From Platycnemis pennipes (taxonomy: Eukaryota > Arthropoda > Insecta > Odonata > Platycnemididae), in the NCBI GenBank assembly GCA_933228895.1, contig OW121854.1, positions 94,044,609 to 94,108,608 of the forward strand: a DNA stretch of 64,000 nt, given 5' to 3'. The notes below the pieces were generated by a model. The model had not been told where the DNA came from. It did no database searches and was given only the letters and a program-made list of their open reading frames with translations. Within the stretch, counting starts at the first letter, position 1. Each line of letters starts with the position of its first letter. Positions 11,365 to 22,506 of the stretch are shown here, piece by piece. Made by a program: the position numbers and the translations under genes.

Positions 11365-11566
11365 CAGGGTTGGGTCATTACGCGTAGAATATTATTTTTC
11401 TACATACACATAGAAAATAGTGTAGATTATGTAGAATATTGCGTAGATTATGCAGAATATTATGTTGATTATTTTTGTGTCTATAAAATAATGTTTTACG
11501 TTTAATAAAATGTAGAAAATTACAATTAAAAAAATGAAGTACAGTATTACATTGATAAGGTGTTGT
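11365..11566 (+). mobile_element. Possible hAT 5' end with short internal repeats
   Basis: The segment starts CAGGGTTGGGTCATTACG, which resembles hAT terminal repeats (CAGGGxTGGG). It is followed by degenerate repeats of TGTAGATTATGTAGAATAT type between about 11412 and 11470. It lies just upstream of a hAT transposase C-terminus in the same orientation. I could not find the matching right terminus downstream, so the boundary is an inference. Confidence 0.35.
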
Positions 11567-11615
11567 GGTGGCCTAGTGGGTAGAGTCCTGAGCTACTGAT
11601 CGGAGGGTCCCGGGT
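11567..11615 (+). mobile_element. Divergent SINE head fragment
   Basis: The stretch TGTTGTGGTGGCCTAGTGGG followed by TAGAGTCCTGAGCTACTGAT and GGAGGGTCCCGGGT resembles a tRNA-derived head that stops just before the B box. It joins directly to the hAT coding remnant, so the junction probably reflects truncation of the SINE or a deletion. It differs from the main SINE family at many positions. Confidence 0.45.
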
Positions 11616-11933
11616 GATGGAGATGGGTTGGAAGACCTAGTGAAATTCATCAGAGATAGCAAAGACAGTGTTTTTCGTGTGCTGAGAAATCAGGGCATCA
11701 AAAGTCCATCAATCTTTTGGGAGCTTGCTAAATGCAAGCATCCAGGTTTATGCAATCTTGCAAATAAATTACTTAATATTCCTGCATCTTCTGCACAACT
11801 TGAAAAAGTGTTTAGTAATTGGTCATACATACATTGCCCATTAAGGAACAGGCTTGCATTTGAAAGATCTAAAAGGTTACTACATGTCTACCATACACTT
11901 AAACTCAAAGATGTCAAATCTGATGAATATTAG
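11598..11933 (+). pseudogene. hAT transposase C-terminal (dimerisation) domain remnant
   Basis: An open frame of about 100 codons ends at a TAA/TAG-rich 3' region. It includes LLNIPASSAQLEKVFSNWSY and then CPLRNRLAFERSKRLLHVYH. This is the hATC dimerisation domain: the PASSAxxEKVFS motif, the downstream N/R-R-L segment and the basic leucine-rich end are diagnostic. Full transposases exceed 500 residues with an N-terminal BED finger and a catalytic DDE core, and both are missing here. The frame begins inside a SINE-like head, with no credible start codon. A non-functional fragment. Confidence 0.85.
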
Positions 11934-13040
11934 CCACTGGAAAATAAAAACATTAATAAATAGTAAATTCTTTTAATTGATTAGGGGAGTATATCTAATC
12001 CCTACTTACCAGTATTTTTCATTATTATTCTACTAACAGTAGCTGGTATTTAACAATATGCTCAAAAACATCTTTTACTTTGTTAATTTAGATGAGATTT
12101 CAGATAGGTAGGCCTACACCTCAAAAGGGGGTGAGTTTCAATCATTTATGTTCATAGAATTAGAAATGAAAACATTTAAGCCTACTCAAGGAACATATAT
12201 ATGCATGGCCCTAGTGTTTCCAGCTGATAACTATCCATCCCACATAATTCAAGATAGGCATTAAAAACTAAGTAAGCCTACACTGTCCTATACGACATCT
12301 CCAAATTTAATACTATAAAAAAATACTAAATGCCAACTTGTCAAAGATGAGACTTAACACAACAAAAAATTATAGTTTTATTGTTTTAATCTTACAACTT
12401 AGAGACTACTCTTTTCTCCATGTGGCTTTATTGTAGTCTTATTCTTGACATTTCTAATTGTATCATGTTGTAATCATTCTGTAGAACTTCCAAAAATACA
12501 TCATAATTGTAGTTTTAAAACAATAGAGGTCTTTCCTCTGTCTGAAAGAGAAATGACCAGCAATAAAGGGAGCAGTAAGCCCTGAAACAACAAGTAAACA
12601 TACAGCTCTTAAGTTGTTTTTTGATGGTAACTTTCTCTTGACCTTGATAGAGGTGCAGTAATATACTTCCTATAATGTTTCACTTAGTGGCAATGGACAT
12701 AATTTCACTTCAATTAAAATACCAGTTAATATAATCCTTAATCTAGCCTACTGCATATATAACTAAATGCAAGTACTTGCCATAGAAAATTTTTAAAATG
12801 ACATGAAGTGGTTACAAATGACTCAGGCCTACACCAATCAATCTAGAAAATATTGCTTTGACTCATGGATAATTTAGCATTTAGACAGTTCAGTCTTGGA
12901 TAGTTATTGATTTCCTGGCAGGCCTAGCAATGGTAGGCTTGTAATAGGCTATTTAAGTTAAAACTGCACTACATATAGGTTTAATGATTAAAATGTATTA
13001 GTTTATTGTATTCACACTACCAGTAGGAATGACTATCTGT
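11934..13040. other. AT-rich region with recurring AGGCCTAC motif
   Basis: Immediately 3' of the hAT fragment. Words of the type AGGCCTAC or TAGGCTT recur, for example at about 12110, 12180, 12285, 12825, 12920 and 12935. This may be the 3' untranslated or terminal part of the hAT element, or an unrelated degenerate repeat. No coding signal. Confidence 0.3.
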
Positions 13041-14149
13041 CAGTCTATTTTTATAAGCAAACAAAGCCGTCGTTTAGATGGAAATAAAAACAAAAATTTT
13101 ATTCACTGCATTGTAAAAACATGTAACTTGTGGTACGTACTCGTTCAAACATATGGGTGTTCAACGTGCGAAATACTGACATCACTTTTATAAATTTTCA
13201 ATAACCGCAAGGGTAAATCATATGCCGGGACCAACCTCAACGTTACATGAAGAGAATTTCGGTCGAACAATACAGCACACATGCGTCGAAAAACATTAAG
13301 ACATTGATCGCGGAAGTAGGTAACAACTAATTTAGTAACGCACGGTGAAGTACGCGAAATAACCTGAATAAACACACATAACTGACGATTAAATCACACC
13401 AAGTTAAGCAAAATATCAGTAGCCGGTTCTTGCGATTGATATGCAAGGATAACAGGTAAGAAACTTTAAGAAACACCATCAAATAAGCAAACAATGACGA
13501 AAACAGAATATCTTATGACGATAACAATATAAATATCACTAGTGTTTGTCAGCGTTACTTTTGCTGTACCCATCAACAATTTTCCAACATGCTAGCAAAA
13601 TTGAAGCTGTTGCAATGTATCAAATAATAATAAAGTGTTGTCGTTTCAAGCAAGTATCAACAAGCACGACTCTCACAGGCAAATTATGGTTGTTTCCACG
13701 TAAACCCAAGTTGCACTAGAATTGAAACATCGTCCATATTTTATTTGAAGCAAAGGTCAACACACCAACTCCACAAATAAACGCCAAAAGTATAAAATAC
13801 GATATATCCTTGTGCTTCGCCTCAATTCATCGACAGCATTGACAGTATGGAGCATGGCATCAACTAGATTATACATCACAAACATCACCACGATATACAC
13901 ATCCGTAACTAGAACTATTTACGTTACCTGCACATTAGAGATAAAAAATTGTCGCAATCCAAAACCGATATTTCACTAAACCTTTGTCAACCTTCGAATA
14001 AGCCAGAATAGCCCATTGCACTTAAATGACATTTATCACACAGCCTACAGTATTATCCCACTATCACAATAAATATAATGACATTGAAAAGATGGTAATG
14101 GGCATTAAATTCTACAAAATTCAATCTACCATAACAACGATAACAACCT
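13041..14149. other. AT-rich unassigned region
   Basis: No recognisable gene. A 76-codon minus-strand frame (13145-13375) and a 102-codon plus frame from 14026 have no domain signature. Confidence 0.4.
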
Positions 14150-14570
14150 TCAACCCTCACCTTTCGTTCGCAAGAACAATAGCGCCAGTCCGCCTGCCTC
14201 GTAGCAGGCGGACCCTGAAGCTCGCATTTTTCGGAGAAACGAACCACTCCCGTCGCCGTGAGCCGTTACGCGCGCGCCCCAAGGGAGCACCTATGGAACT
14301 ACCAATGATGACGTTTCATACCCATATAAGGTGAAAGCCATGACGTCGTGTCCCGTGAATGGGGAAATTCGGAGATACAGAATAACCCCCCAGGGGAAGG
14401 ATCGGAAAAGAGCGAGGTTGTGGAAGAAAAGAGGAGGAAGATGACCGCGCCAAAGGAACTGGAGAGGAGTGAGTGGATCAAAGGTTGTGAGGTATGAGGG
14501 CGAGAAAGCCGCTATTCTCTACGGGACAAACAACCGTTGGGTGAGACCTTTATTCCTCTAATGATAGGTG
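14150..14570. other. GC-richer block 3 with CpG cluster and hairpin
   Basis: The block starts with a CpG-rich section around 14220-14285 (CCGTTACGCGCGCGCCCC), then turns purine-rich on the plus strand (GAGGAGGAAGATGACCGCGC). A perfect 10-bp hairpin lies at 14188-14213. A CATATAAGG sequence near 14323 is TATA-like, but nothing else supports a promoter. Like the other blocks, it could be an unmethylated island. Confidence 0.35.
14188..14213. repeat. Perfect 10-bp hairpin
   Basis: GTCCGCCTGC at 14188-14197 pairs with GCAGGCGGAC at 14204-14213 around a 6-nt loop. It is GC-rich and thermodynamically strong. No U run follows, so it is not a pol III terminator. Its role is unknown. Confidence 0.6.
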
Positions 14571-14791
14571 AGTATTTGAAAAAAAAATGAAAAAAATATC
14601 TGGGGAATGGAAGAAGGGCATAGAACGTCGATCTGCTCTAACCGAAAGGCTGCAAACGCCCTTACGTTAGTGCTTACCCCTATAAATTCTGTGTAAAGAA
14701 TCCAAGATAGCCTGAAAGCAGAATATTACGTGGAAAGCTGTTATCCCGCGGCCAAATTTTCATAAAATATTTGCATGCAAATTGGATAAAA

Positions 14792-15128
14792 CTGAGTTTG
14801 AGGGTGTGGTGGCTACAGTATTGGCCTCACATCCCGAGGGCCCAGATTCGATTCCCGGCAGTGGCGGATTCACCAGTGGAAAACCGGTCCCCACTTGTGT
14901 GCCTAGTGGAGGGCATTTCAAGTTCAGTACTCCGTCCGTCGGATGGGACGTTGAGCCGTAGTCCCCTTGGCGCCTATCGCTAAGAGTAGGCTAATGCGGA
15001 CGCCGGGTTTCTCTCCACCCTTCCTCCGTTCCTTGAAAACTCCTACCGTTACCCAATCACCCACCTATCCTAAAATGACGCAAATGACCTCGCCTTCCCT
15101 GAATAACCAACAAACCCAACCTGAGTTT
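14792..15128 (+). mobile_element. SINE, nearly full length
   Basis: It contains the head (GGGTGTGGTGGCTACAGTAT), the B-box-like GATTCGATTCC, the body (ACTCCGTCCGTCGGATGGGA) and the tail (CCCTGAATAACCAA). The direct repeat CTGAGTTT at 14792-14799 and 15121-15128 is a candidate 8-bp target duplication. The sequence beyond the tail (AACCCAACCTGAGTTT and about 240 bp more) is shared with the region flanking another SINE tail at 39360, so the two copies may belong to a larger duplicated unit. Confidence 0.85.
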
Positions 15129-15360
15129 CACCGTGTGACAGGGTGGAATTGTATCAAAACGGATTTTGGACCAAGCAGATAGAACCTGTTCTAAATTTAC
15201 AATCAAAAGCATGAAACCAACAAATCACAAATAGTGAGCATGATACACAGCTTTTTTGAGAGTGATTTGATTGGAGCTCTTTGGCTTGGTGCGTTGCGAT
15301 CACGGAAGAGAAGGATCTGACGTATCAATGAAGACCTAAGGCAGTTGTTATACTTATTGA
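15108..15360 (+). repeat. Repeat shared in inverse orientation with 39085-39360
   Basis: About 250 bp match the reverse complement of about 39085-39360 closely, including AAACGGATTTTGGACCAA, TCATGCTTTTGATTGTAAAT (other strand) and GATCACGGAAGAGAAGGA. Both copies join a SINE tail at the same point. It encodes nothing. It may be a DNA transposon internal segment or a duplicated genomic piece that contained a SINE. Confidence 0.75.
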
Positions 15361-16075
15361 GTGCATGAAAAGGATGAATTTATATACGGTACCTTATGTA
15401 TGACTTGTTTATTTAAACTTAGTTCATTTTATGCACGACATCATAGGCAAAATTACAACGTGGGCGTTTACTCGGAACCGAAATCGCCATTTTGTACACG
15501 AAATTGTGAGATTGAAACGAAAAACGAATTTTAGTGAAAAAAAAAAATCTTCTAACCACAACCATACACTAATAAATCAAACATTAAAATAAGCAAAAGG
15601 TGACGCCCACCGAAGAAGCTGCTTTGACATCACTGACGTTATTTTCCTACCGTCCTTGACTGCTTTTAGGGGAAGGCAAGGGAGTGGAGAGGGGTTCTCG
15701 GAAGGTCTGCTGTCACAGATCTTGTTGCAATCGCTCCTATTGGCAGAGTAAGCTGTTTGCGATAAGGCGAAGTAGGCTCGCGGGCTCAGTTGTGATTGGG
15801 CGAAGTCAATGACGTCAGAGGTTGCACCACGCCCACTTTTCCGAAAGGGTTAAAAACATCAGTTTGTCGCCGCTTATAACTCGAGAAATAATGGACGGAT
15901 CAAAGAACGTACAAAATACGGGTCTTTTTACTTTACAAACTCCATCAGATCCGCCAATAAAAAATATATGGTAAACGACATTGTCGCTTAATTATATTCC
16001 ATTGTGGCAGCCATTTTAATTGTTTACTATTTTCTCGTATTTCGTTGTTTCAGTTTTGGATAAGAATACTGCGTC
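15361..16075. other. Unassigned; includes a CpG/purine-rich patch
   Basis: About 15655-15850 is GC-richer and contains GGGAAGGCAAGGGAGTGGAG and a CRE-like TGACGTCA at about 15810-15817. No gene is supported. The words GCCGCTTATAACTCGAGAAA near 15870 have the look of a dispersed element, without proof. Confidence 0.35.
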
Positions 16076-16312
16076 ATGGGACACCTCATTTTTATTTGAT
16101 CCGAAAAATTGGATGGAACGGGTTGGACCAATAATTGGACGAAGATTTGACCGTGGGACACCGCCTTTATGCTTTAGTTAAACTGATTCAGACTTGACAT
16201 AGTGAAAGGAGCAATCCAATATAATCAGTCAACACGCAATCGAAAGGCACTTTTCTTTGCTGTCTACAATTTTTTAAGTTTTAGATGTCTTCACAGATTG
16301 CTTTTGTTATTA
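16076..16312 (-). repeat. Dispersed repeat, inverse copy of 8514-8670
   Basis: The reverse complement of about 16148-16312 aligns with 8514-8670 (shared minus-strand words include GACTGATTATATTGGATTGC and TTTCACTATGTCAAGTCTG). It ends at GACCGTGGGACACCGCC. A second TGGGACACC word in the same orientation lies about 90 bp upstream at 16078, so the terminus appears as a direct repeat here. Probably a DNA-transposon derivative. Confidence 0.6.
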
Positions 16313-16339
16313 GCATAAAATACCGTTGGCTGAGGTATT

Positions 16340-16535
16340 TCCGCCTGTAAGGATTAGTGGTTATTTGGGAAAAGGAAGGAATTTAGGAATGGAGGAAGTG
16401 TATAGAGCGTCGGCCTCAGCCTGCTTTAAACGAAAGACGCCATGAGATTAACGGTTTAACGTTCAATCTGACGGGCGGAGTACTGAACTTGAAGTGATCT
16501 CCACTCAGCATTCAAGTTGGGAATGGTGTGACACA
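16340..16535 (-). mobile_element. Old SINE fragment, minus strand
   Basis: The plus strand shows the reversed body of the SINE family in degraded form: GGAATGGAGGAAGTGTATAG, GCGTCGGCCTCAGCCTGCTT, ACGGGCGGAGTACTGAAC. Order and spacing fit the minus-strand SINE at 42186-42484. The head is not recognisable. It is much more diverged than the other copies, so probably old. Confidence 0.6.
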
Positions 16536-16719
16536 GAATAAATAATCTTTTCAGCAGTGTAAGCTCAAAACTCAGCCCAGGGGTATAGGTCAATAACCCA
16601 TTCCCCACCTCAACATAATCCCAGAGAGCTTCGCGGAAAGATACATCAGCCCATTAGGACTAATGGTGAACTTACGGAAATCGACATTGCTCAGCTATAA
16701 AAAAATCTATACTAAGGAT

Positions 16720-17036
16720 TCATGATCTGCTTTTATATCCAAGCATATTACGTCTGGGACTCTCCCAATCAAGGCGACTGATTTTCACTCTATAAAATTT
16801 CTGCTTTTGTGCAATTTCGGCGTCTAAAACAGTTTTTAAGGTTTTTGCAGTAAGTTCGCGCTCCTTGTATTCGTCATATTCCGTCAAAGTATTACGATTA
16901 ACATGCTTTATTGGAACAGATTGATATTTTGCATAGTGAAACACATCAAAGCACACATCTGCACTTTTCCACAAGCTTTGCGTAAAAGCCAATGCTTTTA
17001 TTAATGCATAAAATGTTATAGAAGACTGAACCATGT
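16720..17036 (-). CDS. Possible exon, unrecognised protein
   Basis: The minus strand is open for 104 codons, starting MVQSSITFYALIKALAFTQS and ending NMLGYKSRS before TGA. The upstream side is a good splice acceptor: a pyrimidine-rich run (ATCTCTCTCATCGAATCTCC) then TCATTTCCAG directly before the ATG context. The composition is protein-like, with an amphipathic charged stretch (EYDEYKERELTAKTLKTVLD) that could form a helix or short coiled coil. I do not recognise the family. It could be the last exon of a gene transcribed leftward, or a chance frame. No polyadenylation signal is obvious close to the stop. Confidence 0.3.
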
Positions 17037-17936
17037 CTGGAAATGAGGAGATTCGATGAGAGAGATTCGAAAATTGGGATTAATGTAAAAACAATCATGG
17101 ACGATGGGGAAAACTGAAAGAAGGTAGTTACTCGAGGAAGAGTTAGTGAATAGGGGAAGTAATGAGATTAAATTCTGTGCTTAGCGGAGGAAGCGAGTTA
17201 ATACGAAGTCGGAGTTGGAAGAGGGAGTTATTGATACTTTCGATAGACTGGGGAAAAAGCATGCATGATGGAGGAGAATAAACATTTTTTTGGGATAATT
17301 AAGGATAAAAAAAGTCAGATATACCTTTGGTAATGCCAAAAATAGTTGCAAAGCACGATTAAATTCAAAATGATGAGGTTAAATTATTATAGCGGAGTCA
17401 TTGAATGCGGTGTTTTCGTGGCAACCGTAGGTTCAAATATGGGTGAGGTATTTTAGGATAACTCCACATAAGCTCTCCTTGGAGTAATTTATTACTTAAT
17501 CGGCCACTAATATTAAAATTATTAATGCGCGTGGTTCATGGAAAGTACTAGGCTTCGAAAACACAGAAAGTAGACTTTCCTAAGGACTGAGGTTTAACAA
17601 GAGAACTCAACTATTAGAATAACTCACGGATTTATCTCTTAATCAATCTGTGACTCAACTGGATGAATTGGTATTAATCCACATCTCCCATTAGTTATGA
17701 TGCGTTAAGTACATAATCCTTCGCTAACGAACCAGTTTTTTAATCACCTTTAAATTTATGACATTTAGGTGTAATTTGAGCTGCAAGAGAATTTATAACC
17801 TGCTCAGACAAGAGAAAAATGAATTTTAGGTCCATCTTAACCTACCGTAACCGGTTTAACACTAGTAATAATTGACTTATTGAAAAAAAGAGTCACCCCT
17901 TGAACAGGCTCACACATTGTAAAGCAAACTCTAGAA
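17037..17936. other. AT-rich unassigned stretch
   Basis: AT-rich with no open frame or repeat I can support, apart from the pyrimidine tract on the minus strand next to the candidate exon. Confidence 0.4.
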
Positions 17937-18015
17937 ATGGTTCAGTGGGCAGAGTATCTGCCTTGCACTTGAGGAAACGGGTTAAAATATAGACAGTGAA
18001 TGATTTTCCACTGAT
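17937..18015 (+). mobile_element. Degraded SINE head
   Basis: GATGGTTCAGTGGGCAGAG-type sequence (TGGTTCAGTGGGCAGAGTAT, then GAGGAAACGGGTTAAAAT) followed by TTTTCCACTGATTTAG resembles a tRNA-derived SINE head and the first body segment. It may be the 5' part of the SINE whose 3' part lies at 18655-18825, now separated by old divergence and by the MITE at 18190-18648. Confidence 0.4.
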
Positions 18016-18181
18016 TTAGCGATTCTCTGCAAAGCACTTCGAAGTGAATCACGAGTTAGCTATTTAAGATAATACTCATTCAGAGTTTCACGTAATATGG
18101 CTAGAATACATGACAATAACTAGCGAGGGGAAGAAGTAATCAGAGTAGTATGAATAGAACTTACCACATTATTCAGTTTGG

Positions 18182-18656
18182 ATGGGTTGCAGGCACGTAG
18201 CCATGGGGAGGGTCCGGGGCTTCAGCCCCTCTCCTCCCGGCCCGAAAATTTTTCCCGATAACTTTGTGGTTCTGATTTTAACTGAGCATAGTAATACGGA
18301 TTACACTGCGTATAATATGTGTTAAGTGTCTTGAAACGTGATCAATAGTTTGATGCCTGTGTACGGTTAATAATTGTTCTTTTCAATCTGATATATATGC
18401 GTGCGTTGGACTTTGTTATGGGGCCGGTAAAACTAACTGCTTCATAAAAAGGTAAGTAGTGAACTTAACCAGTGGGAAAATATATGAACGGACTCAGTGA
18501 ATGTAAATACCAAGCGCTGAAAATTAAGAAAGAGATTTGTATCATGCCCGCACCGAAAGAGCAACGCTGATTTGTTTCAAGTTACGGTACACTAGACTTA
18601 GCCCCCCCCCCCCCCCCCCCCCGAAACAAATATCCGGCTACGTGCCTGATAGGTTG
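18182..18656. mobile_element. hAT-like MITE with CAGGCACGTAGCC termini
   Basis: The 459-bp element at 18190-18648 begins CAGGCACGTAGCC and ends with the reverse complement of the same 13 bases (one mismatch is possible after base 12). Flanking 8-mers ATGGGTTG (18182-18189) and ATAGGTTG (18649-18656) differ at one base, fitting an 8-bp hAT-type target duplication. Subterminal G- and C-rich runs are mirrored: GGGGAGGGTCCGGGGC at the left and a run of 21 C at 18602-18622 on the right. No transposase is encoded, so movement would need a related autonomous element. Confidence 0.75.
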
Positions 18657-18825
18657 GATTCCCGTGGTCTCTTTAGCACATGTTACTAAGAGCAGGCTTG
18701 CGCCAATGCGGGGTTTCTCTCGACTCACATGCCTCTAAAGGCTCAATCAATGCCAAACTACCTCCCAGCCCATATGGCGAAAAGGCCATTAACAGCCGGT
18801 ATCCTCCACTAACCACAAATAACCG
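18657..18825 (+). mobile_element. SINE 3' half
   Basis: It continues directly from the MITE with the SINE body and tail in degraded form: CCCGTGGTCTCTTTAGCACA, GAGCAGGCTTGCGCCAATGC, GGGGTTTCTCTCGACTCAC, and the end ATCCTCCACTAACCACAAAT. The MITE has inserted next to or into this SINE. Confidence 0.6.
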
Positions 18826-20030
18826 ACAATAGTGGAATTCGAAGAAAGAATCGATTTTGCCACCAACTTCTTCCGAACTTTAAACTGTCGGCGCGATGCC
18901 GTAGCAAACTCACAAGAAGTGCAACACCCCATTTCACACCAGCGCACTATCTCCATCGGTCGCTCAAACTTTTCGGGAGTTACCAGAAACAGCGTCATTT
19001 TTCACGATCCCCGTGGAAGTCCTTGGGATTCCACAAGTGTAAAGGAATCGGTGGGAAACAGGTGCTCGGCGACCCGCCCGATAAGAACGCAAGGCATGAT
19101 AAGGGCGGTGAATGGGATCATCGGAAAATCGCGTAATTTCGAGGGAATAATCGAATTGTGAAAGGACACGAAAACCCCGAGATCTAAAAATAATTCCGAT
19201 TCGAAGAAAGCAGCACCTGCGTGGCCTCAAGACTAGAACTTTTTTAAATCCTATTCTCGGAGCCCTCATTTGTTGTAAACGCTATCTACATTTATGTTGG
19301 GGAGCAGAAGGGTGGATATCTTGGCGCATTATGTGCATGTAAGAAAATGGCAAGACATTGTTGCGCGCGGAAAAAAAATCACGTGTCATCTTAAAACAGG
19401 GCCATAGTATTGAGCAGATAACCATGAGATTTTTCCAGAGTATCAGACAATAAATATCCAGAAAAAAAAACAAAACAGGGGTCTCCTCCATCCAAAACAA
19501 TTCCATGAAAGCCGATTTTCTATTTACGAAGGGCATGAAGTGTTAACAAATCAAAGTCCCTATTTACATATTAATTCCATCATTGATTGTCACACTATAT
19601 GAATGGATTAACTAAGCATGGAAATGTAATTTGTTCTTGATCTAATTCTGTGCAGGGTTAAACTTCCTTGAATTTTGATCAAATGAAATGTACAACGTAG
19701 CATCATCATGATTGCATTTCCTATTGACTACGAGTGATAAACCACACTTCGTGAAGATATGGCTCGTCATTAGAAACCTTCCACATTGAAATAAGTTATG
19801 TATACACTTTTTTGTAACCCATTCAAACAGAATTCTCAACTAAACGATATAACCTTGCATATCTATCATCTAACAACACACCTCGTCTGCTGCTCAATGG
19901 ACACTACTAAGTAAACAAAAATTGCGCTAAACAAGAAACTAGATACAATTGCTAACGCTCTGCATTCAAAATCATACACAATTAAGCCATTTTCAACACT
20001 CTACGCCCAATATTGACTTATTTATTAGTA
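18826..20030. other. Unassigned; weak open frames on both strands
   Basis: Frames at 18832-19161 (+, 109 codons) and 18964-19269 (-, 101 codons) overlap each other, lack domain signatures and sit in GC-richer sequence with few stops. I treat both as chance. The remainder is AT-rich. Confidence 0.4.
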
Positions 20031-20250
20031 CCGGAAGATGTGAGCTGCAACCTTCGGCCTCGGAAAGGATTGTACCGAAGCCTTCTACCCACTCGGAAGG
20101 CGAAGGAGGGTATACCGATTTTCGGATCCGAAAATTTCGGAACGAAGCATACGTGGTCGCACTAAACGCTCATACATCGGGATGTGACGTCATTTCGGCC
20201 AATTTTTCCGAAACCGAGGACGAAAGCTCGGAAGGGAAAGTTACATGATA
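20031..20250. other. CpG-rich patch with repeated TTCGG/CGGAAG words
   Basis: A short GC-richer island. CGGAAG and its complement CTTCGG recur many times, and there is a perfect 16-bp palindrome TTTTCGGATCCGAAAA near 20119-20134. TGACGTCA (the CRE octamer) lies at about 20185-20192. The words look like clustered ETS-like (CGGAAG) and CRE-like sites, which could mark a regulatory element. No transcript is supported. Confidence 0.35.
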
Positions 20251-21914
20251 ACCCCCCAGTAGTCTTGAAATTAGAGTCACTCTGTCACATGCAATGTAAT
20301 AAAAAAAGCACTATTCCTGCATTAATGACGTTTGATGCAACACAATATTTGCAAAGTATTAAGCCATTAATTTTCTTTGAACATGTATACTGAGTCATTT
20401 GGATGATTGCCAGATCAACAGTCTTTGATAAAGCCCACTTAAATGAACATTTGACCTATAAGGAGTAATTAAAATATAATTCCTGTTCAGAGACTGACTG
20501 GCATTCAAACATTACCGTTAAATGCAGGTAAAAACGAGGACTAACGTAACTTCAATTCGCTCGTTTAAAAACTGTCAAAGCATGAAATCCTGTTTTAAAT
20601 ATTTTTGCATTAAAATATCATTGTTTCATTATCTCTATTACGAGCCTTTTTGGTTCATCTTTCATGTTATTCAAAACAGATAGGATAATATACCTAGTAG
20701 TTCTCACATTCACCTGAAATAGTGGAGGTTACCAGAGGTTTCGAAATAATTTTGGACCAACACGTGAAATAGTGTTATTTCCAACGAGCGCATATCACCC
20801 CTGTTCACATACAAAACGACATACATTATGCTTAACTGAAGCAACTTTCATGAATGATACTTATCATAATGGATATTCAAAACTCCAGATTAGTAGGGAC
20901 GAAGGGCCTTTCTGAAAAAAGCTTTTGGAAAGAAGAATTGGTGGATCACTTCTTCGTTCTTAGGACACTAAATTGTTGCGCGCTGTCGGGCAAAAGCAAA
21001 CGAGGCTTTGGCTAATTGGAATAGAAATCACCACCGGAGAACACGGATAACATGCTAGGAAGTTTGAAATGGACGTGGAATTTTACGCATTCCGCAATAC
21101 CTTAATGGCATTTGAGGCATCACAATAGTCATGCAATCCTAATATTAGTTGTCTGCAGCACTCCAATCTTCCCTCTCTCCTACTAAATTCTTTAAGCACT
21201 TAGAGCGATATTCGCTTTTGTATTTCATATTACCTATATATTTTTTCCTTTTGTCTTTTTTGTGAGGTTTTCTCTTCTACTACGTTCTCTACGGATTCAC
21301 GTTGCCTCAAAGAGTGCCTATCTATTTTAAATTTACTTTAGTAATAGCAATACACTGATGTATTTTTTCCTGTTCTTTTCCTCTAAACAATTCCTCATTT
21401 CTGATCTTAATCGCCCATTTAATCTACAGCATACGCTTCGAGTACCAAGTTTCAAACGCCTACACTCTCTTCTGTTACACCTTTCCGATGGTCATTGTGG
21501 TGCAAGCATTCCTGTAGAGTGTTGCACTGGATGGCTGCACTATATGCAATATAAGATTAGATTAGTGGCACTAATCCTAGGGAGATGATTGACGGTTAAG
21601 CTTATTTGTGACATTTTGGCTAGGTAGGTTTTTGGAAATTGTAGAAATATTTCAGGGAATGGAGTGGAATCCAGCATCGGAATCAGCCATCTCTGAACCA
21701 AAAAGGCTAAACCAGGAGATTAGAAATCTCTGAGGTGCAACTCTGGAAATTAATAGGGAATATAAGACGAAGAGACGTAGAGGCACAATACGAGTCCCAA
21801 TTACTGCTAGGGAACTTTAAAAAAAATGACATAAAGGAGTCTGATACGGAGAAATTGCTAAGAAACGTGGGCATTTGAAATGGAGGAGAATATATTATAG
21901 GAGCTTAAGATAAT
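20251..21914. other. AT-rich unassigned region
   Basis: No supported feature. A 76-codon plus frame at 21358-21588 has no recognisable domain. Confidence 0.45.
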
Positions 21915-22250
21915 AAGAGAAGAATGACTATGATGGACTGAAAGACGAAGAAATGGAGGTGCTGTAAATGGTTGGAGAGAAAGTTGTTGGATGAAATTAG
22001 GAGCCGGAGAAGGTGGATGGATCAATTAATTAAAGACGATGGTTTACTGAAGGCCGTTATAGAGGTTAGAAATCTGGGGAAAGGAGTAAGGAAGAGGGGG
22101 ATGATATGTGCTCTTGATGTGATTAAGTAAGTTAGAACGTACTCTGAACGAAAGTGGGTAAGGAAAGAAGCTTATGATTGTTAAAGTAGTACAAAATGCT
22201 CAATAGAAATCTACCCTGTGCGGTAGAAAATAAATTAGTCTAACCTAACC
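21915..22250 (+). mobile_element. LINE-A 3' remnant
   Basis: A broken plus-strand reading keeps RRRWMDQLIKDDGLLKAVIE followed by VRNLGKGVRKRG, matching the family pattern RRxxxxGHILRHDGLMKTIVEG. Stops and shifts are frequent. It is one of several 5'-truncated, decayed copies in the same orientation as those at 131 and 23395. Confidence 0.6.
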
Positions 22251-22506
22251 AACGAAAGTATAAATCAGAATGCTCTAAATTAATCCACAAGTCCCTTGAT
22301 TTAACCACAAACAAATCTCCTAAATCGGAGGCTTCATTTTTTCACACGCAATGAAAGTTTTTCATCTTTTACTATTTTCGTCGGTAATTAAGAAGTAAAT
22401 AATGGATTAATAACGGATAATCCACTATTCTTTTCCCTGCTCGGACTTTACGAGCTTCTTTACCTTCCCTGAAAACTCATTTCCCACAAATTGTGAATGG
22501 AGTCCA

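Noticed and set aside
11365..11933. Complete hAT transposon
   Set aside because: Only a possible left end and a transposase tail are visible; no right terminus or duplication found.
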